Positions 13,618-20,254 of a stretch of 28,212 bases of DNA are shown piece by piece. The notes below the pieces were generated by a model. That model did not search any database. It saw only the letters and a program-made list of their open reading frames with translations, and was not told the DNA's origin. Origin of the DNA: DASYSL01 sp036003365 (GTDB taxonomy: Bacteria; Eisenbacteria; RBG-16-71-46; DASYSL01); NCBI GenBank assembly GCA_036003365.1, contig DASYSL010000062.1, forward strand, positions 1-28,212, in the 5' to 3' direction. Position 1 is the first letter of the stretch. Every line of letters begins with the position of its first letter. The translations under genes were made by a program, and so were the position numbers.

Positions 13618-14808
13618 GTGAGCATGATCGCCCCGGAGATCCCCACCGTCCACGCCTCCGAGCGCTTCGAGGACCGCCTCAAGGCGAAGGCCAAGGCCCT
13701 GGGCGCGAGCGCCGCCGGGATCGCGCGCCTCGAGGACGAGAGCGCCGCCCTCGACGCCCGCCGCCTGCGCCGCTGGCTGGCTTCGGGATTCGCGGCCGAT
13801 CTGCGCTACATGGCGCGCGGCGCCGAGCGACGAGCCGATCCCAGGCTCTCGCTTCCCGACGCCCGCTCGCTCGTGGCGCTGGCGTTCGATTACGCGTTCC
13901 CATCGCACGATGCCCACGACGAGGCGCGCCGCGCCGCCTCGGGAGCCGCGCTCGTGGCGCGCTATGCGCGCGGGCGCGATTATCATCGCGTGCTGCCCAA
14001 GCGCCTCCGCCGCTTGCTCGAGTGGCTGCAGGCGGAGCGCCCGGGCACCCGCGGCCGCGCCTTCGTCGACACCGGTCCCGTGCTCGAGCGCGCCTGGGCG
14101 GCGCGCGCGGGAGTCGGATGGACGGGCAAGCACTCGCTCGTGCTGCGCGCCGAGGGCGGGTCGTGGTTCGTGCTCGGCGTGCTCGTCACCGACGCCGTGC
14201 TCGAGCCCGACGCAGCGCTCGAGGATCGTTGCGGGCGCTGCACGCGCTGTCTCGACGCCTGCCCCACCGGCGCCATCGTGGCGCCGTATCAGGTCGATGC
14301 GCGACGCTGCATCTCGTACCTCACGATCGAGCGGCGCGGCGCGATCCCCATCGAGCTCCGGCCCGCCATCGGCGAGCGCGTCTTCGGCTGCGACGATTGC
14401 CAGGACGCCTGCCCGTGGAATGCCTTCGCCACCGACTCGCCGATCGCCGACTTTCGCCCGCGCGGCGATCTCCTCGACCGCCCGCTCGCCGGGTGGCTCG
14501 ATCTCGACGAAGCCGCGTTCCAGGCGCGTTTCCGCGGCACCCCTCTCTTGCGCGCACGCCGCGAGGGCTTCCTGCGCAACGTGTGCGTGGCGCTCGGCAA
14601 TCGCGGCGACGCGGATGCCGTGCCCAGGCTCGCGCAGGCTCTGGCCCACGATCCGAGCCCGCTCGTGCGCGCGCACGCGGCGTGGGCGCTCGGACGCTTG
14701 GGCGGCGCTCAGGCACGCGCCGCGCTGCTCACCGCGGCGCACGACGATGCCGACGAAACCGTGCGCGCCGAAGCCGAGCAGGCGCTCGGGCACCCGGAGC
14801 GCGCGTGA
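13618..14808 (+). CDS. queG: Epoxyqueuosine reductase (QueG)
   Basis: A 396-residue cobalamin- and iron-sulfur-dependent enzyme that performs the last step of queuosine tRNA modification. Motifs: YARGRDYHRVLPKRL (117-131), FVDTGPVLERAWAARAGVGWTGKHS, the first 4Fe-4S cluster CGRCTRCLDACP (C205, C208, C211, C215) and the second CDDCQDACPWNAF (C258, C261, C265; C231 is the probable fourth ligand). A C-terminal HEAT-like segment, common in this family, spans about 315-390. Start is GTG at 13618 or ATG at 13624, two codons later; neither has a strong ribosome binding site. Its stop overlaps the next gene (GTGA). No other queuosine gene is visible. Confidence 0.94.
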   Translation: MSMIAPEIPTVHASERFEDRLKAKAKALGASAAGIARLEDESAALDARRLRRWLASGFAADLRYMARGAERRADPRLSLPDARSLVALAFDYAFPSHDAHDEARRAASGAALVARYARGRDYHRVLPKRLRRLLEWLQAERPGTRGRAFVDTGPVLERAWAARAGVGWTGKHSLVLRAEGGSWFVLGVLVTDAVLEPDAALEDRCGRCTRCLDACPTGAIVAPYQVDARRCISYLTIERRGAIPIELRPAIGERVFGCDDCQDACPWNAFATDSPIADFRPRGDLLDRPLAGWLDLDEAAFQARFRGTPLLRARREGFLRNVCVALGNRGDADAVPRLAQALAHDPSPLVRAHAAWALGRLGGAQARAALLTAAHDDADETVRAEAEQALGHPERA

Positions 14809-15833
14809 AGCCCGAGATCGACGGCCTTCGCCTGCCCGAGTTTCCCTCTCTCGAGTGGCTGCACTCGCCGCCGCTGCGCGTGGCCCAGCTCAAGGGCCGC
14901 GCCGTGCTCGTCACCTTCTGGGATTACGCCTCGGTGCACTGTCTGCGGGTGTTGCCCTACTTGCGCGCGTGGAACGAGCGCTACGCCGCACTCGGCCTCA
15001 CCGTGGTGGCCGTGCACGCGCCGGAGTTTCCGTTCGCGCAGAATCGCGAACGCGTGATCACGGCCGCGGCCGAACTCGACATTCCCTACGCGGTGGCGCT
15101 GGACCCCAACTTCCTCGCCTGGCAGGCGTTCCGCAATCGCTTCTGGCCGTCGACGTATCTGTTCGACGCCACGGGCGCATTGCGCTACTACCACTTCGGC
15201 GAGGGCGACTACGAAGCCTGCGAGCGCGCCATCCAGGAGTGCCTTGCAGAGATCCATCCCGGCGAGGCGTGGCCCGAGCTCCTGCTTCCCTTCCGTCCCG
15301 AGGATCGCCCGGGCGCCGAGTTCCTCCGCGCCACGCCGCAGATCAATCTTGGAGTCGAGCGCGGCACGATCGCCAATGCCGACGGCGCGCGCGTGGGCGA
15401 GACGAGCCGTCTCGCGCTGCCCGGACGCCGCGATCCCGACCTCGTCTATGCCGAGGGCGCCTGGCGCCACGAGCTCTCGCACTTGGAATCGGCGGAGGCG
15501 TCGCCCGCCGCCCTCCACGTGCGCTACACCGCGGTCGAGGTGAACGTGGTGGCGCAAGCGCCCGACGGCGAGACCATCGAAGTGGAGATCGGGCAGGACG
15601 GCCTGCCGCTCGAGGACGTGGACTGGGGCGAGGACGCGCGCGTGGCCGACTCGGGCACCACCTACGTGGCCATCTCGGAGCCGCGCCTCTATCGCCTGGT
15701 GCGCAACCACGTCTACGCCACGCGCGATCTCCGTTTGGCGGTGGATCGCCCCGGGCTCCGCGTGTACGCGCTGACATTCGTCTCGGGCGCGCCGCCGCCT
15801 GCCGGCGCCGACGTGCGCGAGTCGCTGCGTTGA
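14805..15833 (+). CDS. DipZ-like thioredoxin-fold protein with altered active site (SxxC)
   Basis: A 342-residue protein. Residues ~25-150 form a TlpA/DipZ-type thioredoxin fold (AVLVTFWDYASVHCLRVLPYLRAW, with WPSTYLFDATGALRYYHFGEGDY later). Residues ~165-335 match the DipZ C-terminal beta-sandwich (Thioredoxin_10): FLRATPQINLG and SEPRLYRLVRNHVYATRDLRLAV. In DipZ-like proteins the site is normally CxxC (as in YCCINCLRTLPYL). Here it is S43-V-H-C46, so the first, nucleophilic Cys is lost. There is no signal peptide or membrane segment, so it is probably cytoplasmic. The GTG at 14805 has GGAG five bases upstream and overlaps the queG stop, which suggests coupled expression. Redox activity, if any, would be of a one-cysteine type. 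Confidence 0.85.
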   Translation: MKPEIDGLRLPEFPSLEWLHSPPLRVAQLKGRAVLVTFWDYASVHCLRVLPYLRAWNERYAALGLTVVAVHAPEFPFAQNRERVITAAAELDIPYAVALDPNFLAWQAFRNRFWPSTYLFDATGALRYYHFGEGDYEACERAIQECLAEIHPGEAWPELLLPFRPEDRPGAEFLRATPQINLGVERGTIANADGARVGETSRLALPGRRDPDLVYAEGAWRHELSHLESAEASPAALHVRYTAVEVNVVAQAPDGETIEVEIGQDGLPLEDVDWGEDARVADSGTTYVAISEPRLYRLVRNHVYATRDLRLAVDRPGLRVYALTFVSGAPPPAGADVRESLR

Positions 15834-16555
15834 AGAGAGCCCGCACGCTCTGGATCGCGGGTGGCGGATGCTACGGTCGCCACTACGCGCGGCAGCTGGC
15901 GCCGGCGGTGGGCGGCACGCGCGGAGCCTGGGCCAAAGCCCAACTCCGTGTCATCGATCGCGATCCCGACTGCGCGGCCGCCGCCGACGCCGCCCTCGAG
16001 CTCGGCGACTGGGACCACGTGCTCGACGCACGCCTGCGCGCCGAACCCGACGCGGCCGACTGGCTCATCCCCGCGCCCCTCACGCCCCATCTCTTCGCGC
16101 GCTGGCTGGAGCGGGCACTCGCCGCCACGGCCAACGTGCGCGCCATCGATCCGCCATTCCTTCCCGAAACCCCGTTCGCGCGCGTGACCCAGGGCAGGCT
16201 CGTGTTCTCCTTCGCCGAGTGGCGCTGCCCCACGCACTGTGTCGAGCCCGCCATCTGCCCGGCCACGCGCCAGCCCAAGAGCTGGGATCTGGGACGCGAA
16301 TTGGCGAGCTACGGGCTCAAGCTACGCGAAGCCGGCCTGACTCCCTTGGCCGGTCCCTTCGTCGCGCGCCTGGCGCCGGTGGCCCGCGGCGTCTCCGGCT
16401 TTCCGCTCTCCGATTGGTCGCGCGCCGCACGGCGCGTGCAGGCACTCCTCGAGGGCCCCCGCGCGCGGACGCGCGCTTACGTGCTGGCCGCCACGGCTTC
16501 GAGCTGCCATGGCGCGGCTTCGTTGTTTCGTGTGGAGAAGAAAAGGGGCGACTAG
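15830..16555 (+). CDS. Unrecognised protein with a Gly-rich N-terminus and a Cys cluster
   Basis: A 241-residue protein of unknown function. The N-terminus, ARTLWIAGGGCYGRHYARQL, looks like a Rossmann-type nucleotide-binding start, with an acidic VIDRDPDC at the end of the presumed second strand. The middle has WRCPTHCVEPAICPATRQPK with C133, C137, C143 (CX3CX5C), which could bind a metal or Fe-S cluster together with C14 or C226. The start is inferred as TTG at 15830, overlapping the previous stop (TTGA); no ribosome binding site or better in-frame start is seen. It follows queG and the SxxC thioredoxin-like gene without gaps. Its TAG stop and that of the opposing archease-like gene share the same CTAG tetranucleotide. 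Confidence 0.75.
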   Translation: MKRARTLWIAGGGCYGRHYARQLAPAVGGTRGAWAKAQLRVIDRDPDCAAAADAALELGDWDHVLDARLRAEPDAADWLIPAPLTPHLFARWLERALAATANVRAIDPPFLPETPFARVTQGRLVFSFAEWRCPTHCVEPAICPATRQPKSWDLGRELASYGLKLREAGLTPLAGPFVARLAPVARGVSGFPLSDWSRAARRVQALLEGPRARTRAYVLAATASSCHGAASLFRVEKKRGD

Positions 16556-17043
16556 AACTCGATCGTGACGCGGGCCAGCCACAGCGACGGCCCGGGAATC
16601 ACTTCGAGGCCCGTGTAGGCCGCCGCCTTCACGTCGCGGCTCGGCACGTCGGGACGGTCGGGCCAGGCTCGGCCCTTCACGGTGGCGCGCAGGCTGGTTT
16701 CCTCGAGGCGCGGGAATTCCATGTCGATCCAGCTCGCGCGGTGCTTCTCGGAGAGCGCGAGCAGCTGGTTGAGCCAGTTCACGACCAGGTCGTCCCAGCC
16801 GTCGGATTCCAGCTCGACCTGCTCGTCCACCGTCGCTTGGTCGGCCCACTGCTCGACCTGGACCCGCGCCAGCGCCCAGGCGGCAAGCCGGAACAGATCC
16901 TTGGCGGAGTGGCCGCGCAATTCGACCAGGACATGGGACGGATGGCGACGGAATTCGATCTGCCCGTATGGAGTGCGCTCGCGCTCCGTGGGGACGGGCT
17001 CGTGGGCGGCGGCGGAATGATTGGAGAGCTTTTTGTCGGCCAT
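16552..17043 (-). CDS. Divergent archease-like protein
   Basis: A 163-residue protein that aligns by eye over its length with archease, the activator of the RNA ligase RtcB. The shared scaffold includes ELRGHSAKDLFRLAAWALARV, VELESDGWDDLVVNWLNQLLAL, FPRLEETSLRATVKGRAW, and SRDVKAAAYTGLEVI. Key positions differ. The archease HTAD motif near the N-terminus is HPSH (34-37), so the metal-binding Asp is His. The usual ITYHD is AAYTG, and the C-terminal DI is EF. The structure is probably kept while metal binding is changed. The N-terminus has an extra polar ~25-residue leader. No rtcB is visible. The ATG at 17043 lacks a clear ribosome binding site. Confidence 0.65.
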   Translation of the reverse strand: MADKKLSNHSAAAHEPVPTERERTPYGQIEFRRHPSHVLVELRGHSAKDLFRLAAWALARVQVEQWADQATVDEQVELESDGWDDLVVNWLNQLLALSEKHRASWIDMEFPRLEETSLRATVKGRAWPDRPDVPSRDVKAAAYTGLEVIPGPSLWLARVTIEF

Positions 17044-17060
17044 GATAGGGAGAGGATCTT

Positions 17061-17079
17061 GCGGGACCTCCCGTCCCGC
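17061..17079. other. Hairpin between the zinc-ribbon and archease-like genes
   Basis: A perfect 7-bp inverted repeat (GCGGGAC and GTCCCGC, 5-base loop) fills half of the 37-base gap. No T-tract follows on either strand, so it is more likely an mRNA processing, stabilising or translation-control hairpin than a terminator. Confidence 0.45.
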
Positions 17080-17080
17080 C

Positions 17081-17521
17081 TTACCAGAGCCGGACGGCGA
17101 CGAGCTGGCCGAACCGGCTCTCGAGTACGTTGGTCCGGCGGCACGCCGGACAGGGCACGACCGTGGATCCGTCCGGCATGCGGCGCGAATCCGAGAACAT
17201 GAGCTGCGCCGCTCCGGCCGCCACCGTGGTCAGGCTTCCGAGCTGCGAGCCGCAGCCCAGGCAGACCAGGGTCACCAGGGTGTCCTGGAACGGATCGACT
17301 TCCTCCCGTACCCCCAGGCCATATAACCACTGCTGCAAGAGCAGTTCCACCGGGAGCTGGCCGCCTTGGCGGAGCTCCTGGCAGGCCCGGCAGAGAGGCA
17401 GAGAAACGTCGTCCGTCGCAGTATGGAAGGAGACCTCAAAAGGGCTGCCTTCCAACTGCCGCTGGCAGTGGTAACAGACCGCAGCGTCGATCAGGGACAT
17501 GCCTCCGGGTGAGAGTGGCAA
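17081..17521 (-). CDS. Double zinc-ribbon protein of unknown function
   Basis: A 146-residue protein with two four-Cys sites: C16/C19 with C44/C47, and C87/C90 with C124/C127. The spacing suggests two treble-clef or zinc-ribbon modules. The first begins YHCQRQLEGSPFEVSFH, and the second, LVCLGCGSQLGSL, ends in PCPACRRTNVLES. No catalytic motif is present. Start choice is uncertain. TTG at 17521 has AAAGGG five bases upstream. ATG at 17500 has GGAGG only one base away, which is too close. It lies between the RadC-like and archease-like genes on the same strand, with gaps of 60 and 37 bases, and may be co-transcribed with them. Confidence 0.75.
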   Translation of the reverse strand: MPLSPGGMSLIDAAVCYHCQRQLEGSPFEVSFHTATDDVSLPLCRACQELRQGGQLPVELLLQQWLYGLGVREEVDPFQDTLVTLVCLGCGSQLGSLTTVAAGAAQLMFSDSRRMPDGSTVVPCPACRRTNVLESRFGQLVAVRLW

Positions 17522-17581
17522 TGGAACCCTTTCGAGCTTTGGGCGCCGGGATTCTGCGAAACCCCGCTCGCAGATGTCAAG

Positions 17582-18241
17582 TTAGAGCGCTCCCCGTTCG
17601 CGGAAGCTGACGTAGCCGCCCCGCGCAACTACCACGTGGTCCAGAAGATCCACGCCGAGAAGCCGTGCCCCGTCCTTGAGGCGCTCGGTCAAGGCGCAAT
17701 CCTCCGGACTGGGCTCCGGGTCGCCCGAAGGATGATTGTGCACGACAACGAGCGCGGCTGCACGCGCTCGTATGGCCGGGCCGAAGACCTCCCGGGGATG
17801 GACCAGGCTGGCCGTCAGGGTGCCGATGGACACGGTATGGCGGCGGACCACGCGGTGGCGGGCGTCGAGATAGAGCCCGACGAAGCGCTCGCGGTCGGCG
17901 CAGCGCATGTCGGCGCACCACTCGAACACGTCCTCGGGCCGGGTGAGCACCGGTCCCCCCGGCCCCAAAGCGCGGCGCCCGATCTCGAGCGCGGCCCCGA
18001 GTCGGGCGCGCGCGCGCTCGTGGGGGACCAGGGCGGCGGGCCACATGGCGGGCGGCCGCCGGGCCAAGGCGGCGAGGCCGTCCCGCCGCAAGGCGGCGCG
18101 GATCGCCGGCAGCTGGGCAGCGCGCTCCTCGGGCGAGTCGAACAAGAGAACCGCGAGCCAAGCGGCATCGCTCTTGTGCCGCCGGCGCGTCTCGCGGGCG
18201 GAAGCCGGCGCCACTTTGAAGCGGTCATCATGGGAAAGCAC
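17582..18241 (-). CDS. radC: RadC-family JAMM-domain protein
   Basis: A 219-residue protein with a C-terminal JAB/MPN metalloprotease-type domain. The zinc-site motif is HNHPSGDPEPSPED, followed by LTERLKDGARLLGVDLLDHVVVARGGYVSFRERG, the standard RadC ending. The N-terminal helix-hairpin-helix region is poorly conserved compared with standard RadC. The name is historical; a role in DNA repair is not established, and some family members act in mobile or defence contexts. GTG at 18241 with AGGAG six bases upstream is the start. It diverges from the secreted-protein gene at 18370. Confidence 0.88.
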   Translation of the reverse strand: MLSHDDRFKVAPASARETRRRHKSDAAWLAVLLFDSPEERAAQLPAIRAALRRDGLAALARRPPAMWPAALVPHERARARLGAALEIGRRALGPGGPVLTRPEDVFEWCADMRCADRERFVGLYLDARHRVVRRHTVSIGTLTASLVHPREVFGPAIRARAAALVVVHNHPSGDPEPSPEDCALTERLKDGARLLGVDLLDHVVVARGGYVSFRERGAL

Positions 18242-18294
18242 GAAATCTCCTGCTCCGGGGGCGGCTTGGTGCTGCGTATCCTTCCGGGGGGCGT

Positions 18295-18324
18295 TTGACA
18301 GTGCTCGACGGGCGCCGTTAACCT
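18295..18324 (+). promoter_or_regulatory. Predicted sigma-70-type promoter of the 18370 gene
   Basis: A perfect -35 TTGACA (18295-18300) is followed by an 18-base spacer and TAACCT (18319-18324), 3 of 6 consensus. Transcription would begin near 18331, leaving a ~38-base leader that contains the gene's GAGGA ribosome binding site. Confidence 0.55.
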
Positions 18325-18369
18325 CAGGGAGCTTCGCCCGCCGTTTCCATCCACTTTCGAGGATCTTGA

Positions 18370-19230
18370 ATGCGGTCCCCTCGGCTCCTGGCCGTCGTCC
18401 TTGCTCTCGTCGTCTTCCTGGCCCTTGTCGTCACCCTGTCCCAGAGCTTCGCCTCCGTCCCTAGCTCCATCGGACTCGTCTATACCCAGAAGAAGAACTT
18501 CAAGGTGGGCGACTGGGTGCTCTACCGCATCACGGGGACCAACCAGGAGGGCCAGACCTCGGTGGACTATCAGCGCGTCCAGGTGGTCCTCGAGACGCGC
18601 TGGATGGGCGAGCCCTGCGTGTGGATCGAGACCGGCTTCGGCCCGGCGCCCGACAGCTTGGATTGGTCGGCTGCGCTGTTCAGCGAGAACGCCTACCTCG
18701 ACACCATCGCCTACCTCAGGCCCAACTTCTATCTGCGCCGCCTGCACGTCGCGACCGACCCGGACGGAACGCCGCGCGCCGTGGACGTGCACACCTTCAA
18801 TCCCAAGATTCCGCTCAAGGACTCCGACTTCGACTCGCGCCGCCCGGTGATGAAGGACAGCCATCCCGACACGCTGGCCATCGCCAAGAAGGGCAGCTTC
18901 CCCTGCGAGTACTACGAGCTGGTGCGCACGCACACGACCATCAAGAACAACCCGGACGTGAACTACGAGCGCGGCACCGAATCCACGGTCAAGCGCTGGC
19001 TCAATCCCGACCTCGTGCCCATCACCGGCATCCTGCGTGAGGAAGAGCACAAGCTCTACAAGGAGCACGCCTGGCCGGTGGGCAAGGTGAGCACCGACTA
19101 TCCGGTCAAGGTCGTGGCCTTCGACGATCTCAAGACCGAGCTCGTGGACTGGGGCACGGGCGCCAAGCCGCGCATCGCCAACCGCATCAAAGACGCGCGC
19201 GACCAGAGCGCGCAGCAGCTCGAGCCCTAG
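18370..19230 (+). CDS. Exported or membrane-anchored protein of unknown function
   Basis: A 286-residue protein. Residues 1-30 form a basic start followed by a long hydrophobic stretch (RLLAVVLALVVFLALVVTLS), a signal peptide or anchor with no lipobox Cys. The rest is soluble and mixed: FKVGDWVLYRITGTNQEGQTSVDYQRVQVV, then ETRWMGEPCVWIETGFG, then ESTVKRWLNPDLVPITGILREEEH. This gives the impression of a beta-barrel or lipocalin-like envelope protein rather than an enzyme. The ATG at 18370 has GAGGA about eight bases upstream. It is a single gene with its own promoter, converging on ftsY two bases downstream. I do not recognise the family. Confidence 0.83.
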   Translation: MRSPRLLAVVLALVVFLALVVTLSQSFASVPSSIGLVYTQKKNFKVGDWVLYRITGTNQEGQTSVDYQRVQVVLETRWMGEPCVWIETGFGPAPDSLDWSAALFSENAYLDTIAYLRPNFYLRRLHVATDPDGTPRAVDVHTFNPKIPLKDSDFDSRRPVMKDSHPDTLAIAKKGSFPCEYYELVRTHTTIKNNPDVNYERGTESTVKRWLNPDLVPITGILREEEHKLYKEHAWPVGKVSTDYPVKVVAFDDLKTELVDWGTGAKPRIANRIKDARDQSAQQLEP

Positions 19231-19232
19231 AG

Positions 19233-20156
19233 CTAGCCGCGGACGAGCGCCTCGGCGAATGCCCGGGGCTCGAAGTCGTCCACGTCCTCGAGGGTCTCCC
19301 CCACGCCGATCAAGCGGATGGGCAGCCCCAATTCCTTGCGCACGGTGAGCACCACGCCGCCGCGCGCCGTGCCGTCGAGCTTGGTGAGCGCCACGCCCGT
19401 GACGCCCAAGGCCTCGTTGAACTGGCGGGCCTGCGCCACGCCGTTCTGACCCAGCGTGGCGTCGAGCACGAGCAGCGTCTCGTGCGGTGCTCCGGGCACG
19501 AGCTTGGCGATCACGCGCCGTACCTTGGCCAGCTCGTCCATGAGGTTGGTGCGCGTGTGCAGGCGCCCGGCCGTGTCGACGATGACCACGTCGATGCCGC
19601 GCGAGCGCGCCATCTCCATGCCGTCGTGCGCCACTGCCGCCGGATCCGCTCCGGCCTTCTGGCGAAGCAATTCGACGCCCGCCCGCTGGGCCCAGATCTC
19701 GAGCTGCTCTCCGGCCGCGGCGCGGAAGGTGTCGGCCGCGACCAGGAGCACCTTGCGCCCGCGCGCCTTCTCGCGCGCCGCGAGCTTGCCGGCGAGGGTC
19801 GTCTTGCCGGCGCCGTTCACGCCCACCAGGAGCACGACCCAGGGCTTGATCCCGTCGGGCGACTGGAAGGGCGCCGCCGCGGGAGTGCCGGCCGTCTCGC
19901 GCGCCACCTCGTCGATCAGCGTGGTCTCGAGCTCGGCGCGATCGCGGGGACGCGCCCGCCGCACGCTCTCGAGCAGCTCGTCCACCGACTCCATGCCGAC
20001 GTCCGCCGCGATCAGCGCCTCCTCGAGGGGTTCGAGCGAGGCGCGATCCCAATCGGGGCGCGTGGGATCGAGCTGCACCAGCACGTTCTCGGTCCCCTGC
20101 TTGATGGCGTCGCGGGTCTTGGTGAGCCCGCCCTTCAGTCGATCCCAAAAAGCCAT
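19233..20156 (-). CDS. ftsY: Signal recognition particle receptor GTPase FtsY
   Basis: A 307-residue SRP GTPase that docks ribosome-nascent chain complexes at the membrane for co-translational insertion. It has the NG core: an N-domain helical bundle (residues ~1-100), G1 GVNGAGKTT (112-120), VAADTFRAAAGEQLEIWAQR, G3 VDTAGRLHT, G4 TKLDGTARGG, and the closing LPIRLIGVGETLEDVDDFEPRAFAEALV. The long acidic A-domain of E. coli FtsY is absent, as in many phyla; the N-terminal MAFWDRLKGGLTKTRDAI probably serves as the membrane-binding helix. It lies downstream of smc, a pairing seen in many bacteria, but a terminator separates them here. Confidence 0.96.
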   Translation of the reverse strand: MAFWDRLKGGLTKTRDAIKQGTENVLVQLDPTRPDWDRASLEPLEEALIAADVGMESVDELLESVRRARPRDRAELETTLIDEVARETAGTPAAAPFQSPDGIKPWVVLLVGVNGAGKTTLAGKLAAREKARGRKVLLVAADTFRAAAGEQLEIWAQRAGVELLRQKAGADPAAVAHDGMEMARSRGIDVVIVDTAGRLHTRTNLMDELAKVRRVIAKLVPGAPHETLLVLDATLGQNGVAQARQFNEALGVTGVALTKLDGTARGGVVLTVRKELGLPIRLIGVGETLEDVDDFEPRAFAEALVRG

Positions 20157-20172
20157 GCCGGGGGGTCTCCAG

Positions 20173-20212
20173 GGAAAGCAAAAGCCGCCTCCGCGATGGG
20201 CGCGGAGGCGGC
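20173..20212 (-). terminator. Rho-independent terminator after smc
   Basis: A perfect 12-bp GC-rich stem (20184-20195 with 20201-20212) has a 5-base loop, followed on the minus strand by TTTTGCTTT. It sits between the smc stop and the ftsY start, so it should end or attenuate smc transcripts and reduce read-through into ftsY. Confidence 0.82.
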
Positions 20213-20254
20213 GCTCGTGGGGAACGCTAAAGCGACGGAGCCCGAGACGTCAAG

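Noticed and set aside
13910..16555. An apparent 881-residue fusion protein on the plus strand
   Set aside because: The first ~640 codons overlap queG and the thioredoxin-like gene out of frame with Arg/Ser-rich junk. Only the part from 15830 is real.
19228..19236. CTAGAGCTAG repeat as a possible regulatory site
   Set aside because: It is explained by the two converging TAG stop codons of the 18370 gene and ftsY.
17815..20181. A 788-codon minus-strand frame through ftsY, the 18370 gene and the RadC-like gene
   Set aside because: It crosses three well-supported genes in the wrong frame or strand, and its composition is that of a shadow frame.
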